DNA from: Hirudo medicinalis
Taxonomy: Eukaryota; Annelida; Clitellata; Hirudinida; Hirudinidae
Length of the DNA: 46,615 nt
Assembly (NCBI GenBank): GCA_011800805.1
Contig: MPNW01001008.1
Location: forward strand, 6,235-52,849
Direction of reading: 5' to 3'
A program made the translations under genes and the position numbers. Positions 24,301-33,500 of the stretch are shown piece after piece. Below the pieces are notes generated by a model. The model did no database searches, was not told the DNA's origin, and worked only from the letters and a program-made list of their open reading frames with translations. Positions within the stretch are counted from its first letter, which is position 1; every line of letters starts with the position of its first letter.

Positions 24301-27300
24301 GGTAATTTATGCATTTTATGAATCTTCTTATTTTTTTTCACCATTTAAAGAAAATACAAGCGAAATTCCAACAACCATTTTCATGAGGACGACCTTAACG
24401 ATGCCTCAAACCAGGTAGTTCAACAAGGTGGTAGCAGTGCCGGTGTGGATAAATCTTTATTGATTTAAATAGCATTAATCTCGATGTTGCATTTTTCTAG
24501 AAGGGCACTCGAAAGAGATTCTAAAACAGTTTAAGACGAGAATCAAGTTGGAAGATTTGGATGAACATTTAAGAAGAACGTCGGAGGATTTTGAAAATGA
24601 ATTTAAAGTTTGCTGAATTTTGCTGTTTTAAATTAATTCCATTTAACGATTTATTTACTAAGCAAGATTTCCTGAATAGTTTGATCGAAAATCAATACAT
24701 CAATAAATCATTAAATCACTAGAGATTGCATTTTCAATCCATTTATTATTTCATTGTTGAAGTTTCGATTTTGTTCAAGAATTTTCATTATTGATTTTCA
24801 AACATCTAAACATCTTCTTTTTATGATTTGCATTTTATTTACAATAAAACCTTTATAAATAACACATTATATTATTGCGCAAACACTAATTTATGAAAAA
24901 TGCAATTCCAACAAAGGCCGTCACAAGGATTGAACAATCAACCAGCTCTTACGCACGGCAATACGAATTGAAATCCAAAAATCGATTCCAGAACGTCGTT
25001 CCATGTTAGTAAGCAATATTTAATTTCAACGATTAGCAATTAATTAATGTTATTAAGCATAAATATTGAAGCAGTGGCTTGGCATCATTTTAGCTTATGT
25101 CAGCAAAACATGTTTAAATGAAAATATCGAGTCATTACATCGTAAATAAATTTTGAAATAGATGATCACACCAGAGTAATTTTGGCAAGAATTGGAGGAC
25201 AAGACAGATATTCTGATTATATCAACGCTAGCAACATCACCGTCAGGCTCTGTTTTTAAGACTTATTTTTATAACCCTGGTTTTATAAAGCTATTGTTTT
25301 AAAATGTTTATTGCAATATAAACAAGAAATTCAATTTTAATTGTTTGGCTGTTTGAAATTTCAGGGTTTTGCAGACACAGGTCCTCTTATTGCTGCTCAA
25401 GGTATTGTTTTATATTTAACCGAAATAACTTACATGAATGCAAATTTTATTGGCTTAGTGTTCTCAAATAATGTAACCAATTCTTTTAACTTGGTTGAAC
25501 TTTGAAAAAATATATTATTTAGTATCAAATTAATATTTGTTAATTATTTATTAATTTGCACAGGTCCCACTGAACAAACAGTGAATGACTTCTGGAGGAT
25601 GATAACAGAACAAAATGTTAATGTCATCGTCATGTTGACACAATTGGTTGAAAACAATAAGGTAAGAATGTTTGGTATTTTCGAATTGTAAATCCATCAC
25701 ATTAATTGTTCAACGCAAGTAAAACTGCCTAGCTTTGTAAACATTGCCTCATTACTAAAGCACAGTTTCTAGTCTAAAACCTTTCTTTTTTCACTTTTAT
25801 GTAACAATGAAAGTAAATATTCCACTTGGAAGGAATGCACCGTTTTTGAGTTGAATTAACTTTCACACACTTAAGTAACGTGTATCTTCAAATTTTTTTT
25901 TCAGTTCTTCAGTTTCAGTTACCTTGCAATATCGACCTTAAACGCAATCACGCAGTAATCATGCAATGTAAAAATAGTGTTGCCTGTGCATATTATTATT
26001 TTACAGTTAATTATTTTTTTATGTAACAAAACAGAAAAGGTGCACCATGTACTGGCCACATTCGGAAGGAAACGTGGTGGAATTTGGCAACATTTCAGTT
26101 AAAAATTCATCGATCGTCATCTTCAACAACTTCAGAAGAAGGGAGTTTAGACTCTCCAGAAAGGTAAGTTTATAAAAAATAGAAAACAAACAATTAACAA
26201 TTTTACTTACTTATACTTTTACTTCATTTTACTTTTTAATAGGATGACAAATTTACGAGAAATGTGACTCAGTGGCAGTACTTAGGTTGGCCTGACCACG
26301 GAGTACCGACAGATGTTCAATCATTTCTGAGGTTCAGGAACAATGTTCGTGCATGGATGGATAATGGCAGGAAAACTCTTGTGCATTGCAGGTTGCTAAA
26401 GACACCTTTATAATTCAGTCTTCACATGTAATGATGTCTTTAATAAATTAAGTACTCACATAATTTTAGTAATAATAATATTAATTATTAATAAATCTGA
26501 TTAATAGAATCATCACCGATGAGATTAATCATCAATTTACTGCGTAATAAAAAGTTAAATTGTCATTTGTAGTTCTGGAATAGGAAGAACAGGTTGTTTC
26601 ATAGCAATCGATGTGTTGTTGGAAGAAGCAGCAACAAGAGGAAGTGTTGATGTTGTGTCGTGTGTCAAAAAATTAAACCAACAAAGATTTCAAATAATTC
26701 AATCCAAGGTTTCAATTACATTGCAATTTGAATTCAGTCAGAAATGCACTGACTATTGGAAGATAAATTGTTAATACCAAAAAATAGTACCGATTTGTAA
26801 ACACTGTTTGTTTGTTTGTTAATTCGTACAATTAATAAAATTAAATATGAAAACCATTTATCTCAAAAATGGATTCTAATTTTTTTTTTCTTTTGGTGTA
26901 AAATTGTTATTTATATTTCAAGGAGCAATACTGGTTCATTTACCTGGCCTTAAAAGTGGCATTTGAAGAACCACTTGTTTACATCCCGACAAGAACATAT
27001 CACAAACATTACCTTGAAATGTTAACGAATAAAAAAGATGGAGAATCAAAATTCTCTCAAGAATTGGAGGTAAATGTATATTTAAAGAAAGATTTAATAT
27101 AATATTAAAATAAACTTTTTTTAAGGTTTAATTAAATAAAATATTAAATAAATATTTATTTTTAAAGAGACTTCTGAGAGTAACATTTAAAGAAATTGAA
27201 AGTGAGTTTATAATCAATAATAATAAACTCATTGTTAACTAGTTCATATGATGTCTCCAAATTGAGTCACAGCCAGTTTGACCACCACTTAATTAATGTG

Positions 27301-28690
27301 AATTAATTTAATGTGACCAAATATTTAAAATTTGTTTCTGTTCCAGTTAGTTTTGTTTGTCATTTCATGAGTAATATTTCTGTAATACTTATTCGAAAAG
27401 CCTTTTTGACTATTTATCTATTTTGACTATTTATCTATTTCGACTATTTATCTATTTTGACTGCTAGAGCGACAACATGACGATAACTGGGTTCATAATT
27501 AAATTATATAAATCAATTATTTATTACCGATTAGGTAATTTATCATCAAACGAAATAACAACACAATCTGATAAATGGAAGGTTTATTCCGCTGATGTGA
27601 GTTGAAACTACATTCATTGAACTTCTGAAGACATCGTAACAGGAATAAAACTTTGAATAATCTCAAACGTTAACATTTTCAGGAAATCAAACGCAACAAA
27701 TTCATCTACGCAAGTTTTCCCTCAAAATCAGATATTGAAAAGTTTTGGGAAATTTGTGTGCAACGTGCAAATGTGCTCCTTTTACTCGACCACACCAAGG
27801 TTTTGTTGAATTCCACATATTATTTTACACATTTGAAATGTCGATATATTTGACTTAAATATTGAATATCGAACTTATACTAGGCACCTAGTCATCTCAG
27901 ATATTCAGTCATATGCTTATTTAATTATGTTTAAAAAAAAAACTTTTCATTCTAGGATTCAGAGTCATCTTTCCTACCAAGTTATTCAAAATCCTTGAAA
28001 TGTCAGAAATTCCTAATAAATTTATCTAGAACCACGAATCTAGGAATGTTTAATTTGGACTCAATATCTGTGTCATCACGCAGTGGTGTTGGTTTTCTTA
28101 ATATTTATTTGATTGAATTTAAAATTGGTTTTTGGAATTCTTGTTAAACATTTTAACTTAATTTACATGGTTAATGTAATTTAATGGACATTAAGTCTNT
28201 GAATTCCTGACAAAAGAATTATTTGTGGCCATTGAAAAGCAAGTCCATCTTGATTCAACCAACAATTCTTCGCCTTCGGACTCGATATTTGTGTTGAGCA
28301 GGTTGGTGGAGTCTGTGCTGCTGATGTTAAAACATTTGTTTGTAAATGCGAGTATAAGTTTCATCAATCACTGTTAAAGTTAAATTCATAATTGTTTTAT
28401 TCTAACTTAATTTACAGGGACAACATGAAACTAGCATCATTTTATGTCGCCTGCTGCAAATTATTTGAACAAATGGAGTCACACAAGGAAGTCAGCATCT
28501 ACAACACACTGCTTGATTTACACAAGGGAATGGGGCAACCAGTCTTTACATTGGTAATTTGTAAAGACCAACAAATTAACAATTAACAACTATTTAAATA
28601 TTGCAGCATTCATTTCAGCCTCAGTACAAAAAGTTGTATGAAATGTTGGACGAGGAAGTGACTTCCAAAGATCCTGTTCACATTCGATAA
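15358..28690 (+). CDS. receptor-type protein tyrosine phosphatase with EGF_CA repeats, D1 plus inactive D2
   Basis: Intact EGF exons: 15358-15501, 15862-16005, 18402-18536, 18623-18757, 20364-20498, 20585-20719, 23717-23842, 23898-24038. Five more are broken and listed separately. Membrane exon 24128-24215 ([16 protein letters not shown]). Cytoplasmic exons: 24351-24427, 24501-24607, 24917-25004, 25162-25241, 25365-25401, 25564-25661, 26035-26163, 26243-26391, 26573-26708, 26923-27069, 27168-27201, 27535-27596, 27683-27799, 27956-28069, about 28201-28301, 28418-28553, 28607-28690. Phases agree throughout the cytoplasmic part. D1 carries [34 protein letters not shown] and [10 protein letters not shown], so it should be catalytically active on phosphotyrosine. 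D2 reads VLSR then [11 protein letters not shown] where the CX5R loop should be, so it is a pseudophosphatase. The N of 28199 falls at the D2 acceptor. The start and signal peptide were not found; the EGF exons at 7951-11713 may belong to this gene. Confidence 0.85.
16006..17570. other. large intron or intergenic interval without recognised gene
   Basis: A GC-richer patch at about 16490-16680 is open in two directions. On the minus strand 16499-16671 gives ~57 codons without a stop; on the plus strand there are ~24 codons. I do not recognise either product, and splice sites are weak. Around 17040-17150 there is another less A+T-rich patch with no assignable feature. The rest shows nothing. 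Confidence 0.45.
17578..18240 (-). mobile_element. non-LTR retrotransposon fragment (reverse transcriptase C-terminal region)
   Basis: On the minus strand, 18216 to 17731 reads as 161 codons with [32 protein letters not shown] and [14 protein letters not shown] blocks. These are typical of the region following the polymerase core in CR1/Jockey/RTE-like non-LTR elements. An overlapping frame continues to 17580, consistent with a frameshift. There is no polymerase YXDD core and no endonuclease, so it is a truncated dead copy. It lies in the intron before the EGF exon at 18402, antisense to the RPTP gene. Confidence 0.8.
19278..19434 (+). pseudogene. chimeric, frameshifted EGF_CA exon
   Basis: The exon has a good acceptor (TTCATAG) and starts DIDECSLN. 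After AACAAAAACAAA the reading frame that completes an EGF module ([10 protein letters not shown] ... YFCKCKVGF ... CFG) is a different one, and joining the two meets a TGA. The start matches the exon at 21356, and the body belongs to another EGF type. It looks like two EGF exon starts fused by a small deletion or conversion tract. Splicing it in would break the RPTP frame, so it is probably skipped. Confidence 0.65.
21160..21273 (+). pseudogene. relic EGF_CA exon with in-frame stops
   Basis: It reads DIDDCSRNL, then a stop, then [17 protein letters not shown], another stop, KDGFTRSNR, a third stop and KCSG, followed by a GTT donor-like sequence. The spacing of cysteines and the GG(H/Y).C motif identify it as a former EGF module. 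The first tandem copy (about 19167-19200) keeps only its first ~35 bases, so the loss was still in progress after the duplication. Confidence 0.8.
21356..21403 (+). pseudogene. EGF_CA exon interrupted by transposon sequence
   Basis: A good acceptor (TTCATAG) is followed by [15 protein letters not shown], the first third of an EGF module. After GATACG and a short A run, the sequence turns into SINE-like and then LINE sequence. The missing C-terminal part of the module was not found on the far side of the insertion. Confidence 0.8.
21404..22870 (+). mobile_element. truncated non-LTR retrotransposon (RT tail, RNase H, zinc knuckle) with SINE-like head
   Basis: In order: a short SINE-like piece (about 21411-21455, GGCAGGGGCACTATGTAAAT); the end of a reverse transcriptase (21544-21669, ALRAISGSS ... 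[10 protein letters not shown]); an RNase H domain (21698-22105) with FTDSLSSL and [29 protein letters not shown] blocks; then a basic region and a C-terminal zinc motif CQTC-x8-H-x4-C (about 22478-22530). RNase H is in a different frame from the RT tail and ends in a stop before the knuckle, so the copy is dead. The 3' untranslated part may run to the TGGCTAAATACAAATATAAA block at about 22842-22862. It is typical of Jockey/I/R1-type elements and distinct from the minus-strand fragment at 17578. Confidence 0.82.
22161..22409 (+). repeat. 124-bp exact direct repeat around a single N (probable assembly artefact)
   Basis: 22161-22284 and 22286-22409 appear identical with one N at 22285. As at 2217, this looks like two contig ends overlapping by 124 bases that were joined by one N instead of merged. 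It doubles part of the retrotransposon between the RNase H and zinc-knuckle regions. Confidence 0.8.
23026..23160 (+). pseudogene. EGF_CA exon with both splice sites lost
   Basis: The frame is an intact EGF module ([18 protein letters not shown] ... [11 protein letters not shown] ... SCKG). The base pair before it is not AG (TTTCGTACGTGGAC instead of AG-AT-GTGGAC), and the end is AAAGGAGC instead of AAAGGT. It therefore has neither a normal acceptor nor a normal donor and is probably not spliced into the RPTP transcript. Confidence 0.65.
23421..23555 (+). pseudogene. EGF_CA exon with acceptor mutated and frameshift
   Basis: It starts [19 protein letters not shown], but the preceding dinucleotide is GG (TTTTCTTTTGG) rather than AG. 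After [14 protein letters not shown] the frame slips, and the expected N-T-S-C-K end is found in another frame. The donor position reads AAAAGTTATT without GT at the expected phase. It is a damaged copy of the adjacent module type. Confidence 0.65.
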
Positions 28691-29093
28691 ACATTTTTCA
28701 GATTATTAATTTATTATTAAATTTAAACTTACTGTAAACCGATTGAAAAGACTGAAAAAGTTTTTTCTAGCTCTAAGGATTCAAACTGGATGTTTGCTCC
28801 AATTAACAAGAAATGTTTCGTTGATTTGTTATTAAGTTTTGGATGAGACTAACGAACGACTATTTATTAAATTATTAAGTCGATTAAATGATGATTAAAT
28901 TTGTGAACATCATGTTATTGGATATTCAAGAAATATTCGGTTTGCTCACTTACTGAATATTTGACTCAAAATGCAAACTTGAATCAAAATGTGACTTAAA
29001 AACTGAATAACATCATCAGGTTTGTAAGTTTTAAAGTAATTTGAAGTAATAAAGCATCAATTAAAGTCTTGATTAGGACTATTCAAGAATCGT

Positions 29094-29460
29094 GACTCAG
29101 TGGCAGCGCTTAGGTTGGCATGACCACGGAGTACCGACAGACGTTCATTCATTTCTGAGGTTCAGGAACAATGTTCGTTCTCGGATGGATAATGGCGGGA
29201 AAACTCTTGTGCACTGCTGTTAATACCCGACATATTGTCACTTGAAGTTGTTTCCCTACCAGGAAAGTTGCTTTTAAAATTTACTGAATTGTCGTATTTT
29301 GTCGTATTTTTGCATTGCAGTTCCGGAGTAGGAAGAACAGGTTGTTTCATAGCAATCGATGTGTTGTTGGAGGAAGCAGCAACAAAAGGAAGTGTTGATG
29401 TTGTGTTGTGTGTTAGAAAACTGAGGCACCAAAAACCTTTTATGGTTCAAACCACTGTGA
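29094..29460 (+). pseudogene. dead duplicate of two RPTP D1 exons
   Basis: 29094-29218 copies the exon at 26243-26391 ([16 protein letters not shown] ... KTLVHC). 29319-29456 copies the catalytic exon at 26573-26708 ([20 protein letters not shown]). The first has WHD instead of WPD and has lost its donor: TGCAGGT became TGCTGTT. The intervening intron is shortened, and no other PTP exons flank the pair. It is a partial segmental duplication of the gene just upstream. The remaining exon stays open, so it could still be joined as an alternative exon, but this is unlikely. Confidence 0.8.
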
Positions 29461-30541
29461 ATGATTTTAGCACACTTTTGATTTTAATTTATTTAAATTC
29501 ATTACGTAATAAAGTAAATTATGTGTAAGATATAACCAATTTTACCTTAAAAACTTTAAATTGCAATATCTTATTATTTTGTCTTAATATTTTATCCATG
29601 ACAATAGCAAAAGAGCAGACCACTTTTAGTTTAAATTTATTACATATTCAATATTTTATTAAGTAACAAATATTACTAACAAGTATTACTATGACAAATG
29701 TCTTCATATTGACAGGATGGATGCCAGAAATTCCCAGCACATTCGAACTCGATTCGATAATAATCTGTTTTTAAAACAATTATACTCAAATTTCTAATTT
29801 AAAATATTAAATTTTAATTTCTGTGGTTATTTTTCCTTGTCTTTAAAAACCACATAAATGTGGGTTATTGAAAATGCCGACTTGGATTTATCTGTAATTT
29901 AATGCACTTGCGAATCTGAAATCCTCCCTATTTTAGGAGCATTTTCTTAAACTGAATGCTACTAGCAAGAAAGCGTTCTGAATGTATTATCTTAAAAAAA
30001 AAATCAAACACATAGAAAGATGGACACACACAATACTGACATCACGAAAAAGTAATCGTTATTTTCTACAGTGGTGTTGGAAACATTTTGTGTAACGAAT
30101 TCTTCAAATAACGTTCGAATGCATTTTAAATTACTCAAAAATATTATTGCATTCTTTGCGATTTTCTTTTTCGATAACTGAATTTTAAGAAACAAAATAA
30201 ATATCTTACAATAGCGAACAATGACTAAAAAGTCGTGAATGTATAAATGACGTCAGCTGAAAACGACTCAAACCGTCCAAATGAAAGTCACACGACTCCA
30301 TTTCTAACTTTTGCAACACTTTCGGAATGTTTTCCTGTTTTATTCTAAATTCACTGATTTTGCGTTTTATTTTAGGAGGTGAATTTTTTTAAAATTTGTT
30401 TTATTGAAAAAAGTCGATTAAATAGCTAATGTTCCATCGTTCGAGATAGCATAGCTAAGTGAATCTTTAAGATGCAATTGTCCAAATGAAGTTAATGCAA
30501 TTATTTCAAATTTCAATTTAACAAAATGTAATTTTTAACAG
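29461..30541. other. interval without recognised exons
   Basis: A+T-rich sequence. From about 30400 it is related to the segments preceding the other two micro-exon cassettes. No start exon or signal peptide for the EGF gene beginning at 30542 was found, although it should lie here. Confidence 0.55.
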
Positions 30542-33500
30542 ATGATAATACCATGCCACCTAATATTGGTAAAGCATTTGCTTCTTATACGCATTTATTA
30601 TATTTTCAAATAAATAACATTTAATTGGTGCCTAATAAATCAATAATATTATTTGATCGATAATAATGATAGGTAAATAGCCATCAGTAATTTAGGAAAC
30701 ACTAAACTACCTTTCGTCATGACATCAGCATGCTAGCAAATTGAATTGCAAGAGTATTTTGAACATGATTAGATATTTTTAAACTTATATTTCAGAGTTA
30801 TTTCAATATATTAATTTCTTACGAAAGTAAATTAACTAACATAATCAGTGAATTTGATTTGACTTCATTATGAAAATAATTTATTACGATGACAAATTAA
30901 ATCCAAGTCGACATTGACGAATGTAAACTCGGCTACCACTTTTGTGATTTGAGGAGGTCCAAGTGCGTCAATATCATCTTAGGCTACTTTTGCCAATGCT
31001 TGGTTGGATACAAAAACATCACTGACACAGATTGTATGGGTGAGATTTTCCGAATTATTATTATTATTATTATTACTATTATTGTTATTGTTATTATTAT
31101 TATTATTGTTGTTGTTATTTTTATTATTATTGTTGTTGTTATTTTTATTATTATTATTACGGTATTATTATTACAGTAACAAATACTGCTATTATTACAA
31201 TTATTGGCATCTATTATTATTAAGTCTCATCAATTATAAAAGCACTGCAATCATAATTCATTCCATAATTCAACTAAAACAAGATTTAAGATGATTAAGA
31301 ATTTTCATTATTAAGCAAAAGACTCCGTGCAATTTCTAGGCTTATTTTTACTATTGTCTGGTCTTTATTTATTTATTTATTTATTTGATTAAAGTCCGTT
31401 GCGTGACTAAGATGATTTGGAAAATTGGTCTGGTCGTCTAAAAAAAGGTTGTTACTGCCAACTATTCAGATATCGACGAGTGCAAGACGGGAGAGCATGG
31501 ATGCAGTAGCACCAGTACAATTTGTGTTAACACTGAAGGATCTTATCGTTGCGATTGCAAAGCTGGTTACAAGACATATGACTCCAACCTTAAGGAATGT
31601 CAAGGTATGTCATCAATAGGTAGATGATAGATAAGTGAGTTTATATATCGCCTTAAGCGTTAGCATCAGGGGCGCTTAAACTATTTATATAGCGCCGTCT
31701 CCCAGATGTGATGGTACAAGCTGGGTTGCGAACACGACACGTAACGACTGTTGCTTTTACCGTCGCTCGCAGGAATGCAAACCCTCTGAGTCAACTTGCA
31801 TCCTCCCCCAATACATATTTACAACGTTAATAAATTTGATTAATTATTGAAGCCTAAAAATTGTAGACATCGATGAATCTGGAAATTTTTTCACCAAAAT
31901 AACCTTTTTTAACAGGTGACGATAATCATAATACCACAACCAGGAAATCTCATATTGGTAAAGCATTTGCTTCTTACATGCATTTATAATATTTATAAAT
32001 AACATTTAATTGGTGCTTAATTAATCTATAAAATTATTTCTTCGATAATAGGGTTAGGCAAATAGTCATCAGTAAGTAATGAAACATTAAAAGCCATTTG
32101 TAATGACATCGGCAGGCGAGCAAATTGAATTGCAAGATTATTTGAACGTAATTAGATATTTCTAAACTTATATTTCAGAGAATGTCAAGTTATCAATTTA
32201 TTACGAAAATAAATGAAAATTTTTTTTATTTAAATAATTTTTTATTATGAAATATAAATATAATTACTACATTATCAAGCTAGGCGTGCATATTGCGTTC
32301 CTGCATGCGATGACAATGTAATGACAATGGTCGTAATGTGTCGTGTTCGCGACCCATCCTGCATTGCCAGGGAGCGCTATATAAATGGTAGATCGAATAA
32401 AATGCCTTCACGTCCTATTCTGAGACACAAGGCACTCAAAAGATCGAATAACTATAAATTAAAAACAATGACTTTATTTGGAATTAACTTATTACGAAAA
32501 TTCAGTTCAACTAGACATTGACGAATGTAAACTCGGTTATCATTCCTGTGATTTGGAGAGGTCCTTGTGCGTCAATATCGTCTTAGGCTACTTTTGCCAA
32601 TGTTTCGATGGATACAAAAACACCAGCAGATATACAGATTGTATCGGTGCGGTTATCTGAAATACTATGGTTATAATAACCAGAGCTGTGGAGTCGGGAT
32701 CCAAATCATCCGACTTAGACTCCTGGATTTTTAAAAGTTCGACTTCGACCCCGGGAAATTAAAAATTTCCGACTTAGGCCTCAAAAAGGCCAAATTCCGA
32801 CTACGTCTAATTGCGCAACCAAAACATTCCGAATATACAAAACATAATCTCAAAAATGTTGAGCCCTGATGAAACTGAAGTCAAAATACATTAATTTAGG
32901 GACCCAAATCATCAGACTCCGACTCGGATAAAAAACATACAGTTCGACTCCAACTCCACAGCCCCGACAATGACAAATAATATTATTATTACAAATATTG
33001 ACATCTATTATTAATAAATCTCAACAATTATAAAAGTATTACAATCGCAATTCACTGCATAATTCAACTAAAATAAGGCATAAGAGGATTTTTAAGAATT
33101 TTTATTAGGAAGCCAAAGTGTAATTTCAAGACTGATTTTACTATTGGTCTGATCATTTAAAGAAACACTTTTACTGCCAACTATTCAGATATCGATGAGT
33201 GCAAGACAGGAGAGCATGGATGCAGTAGCACCAGCACAATTTGTGTTAACACTGAAGGATCTTATCGTTGCGATTGCAAAGCTGGTTACAAGACATATGA
33301 CTCCAACCTTAAGGAATGTCAAGGTATGTCATCATTAGTTAGATGAAATATAAGTGAATTTGTATAACGCCATAAGCGTAAGTATGAGGGACGCTTAGAC
33401 CATTTATAAAGCACCGTCTCCCAGAGGCGCTTTGCGATGGTGCAAGCTGGGTTGCGAACACATGACATTTAACGACTGTTGTTTTTACAGTCGCTCGCAG

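Noticed and set aside
31004..31294. Poly-Leu plus-strand frame
   Set aside because: Microsatellite translation after an EGF exon donor.
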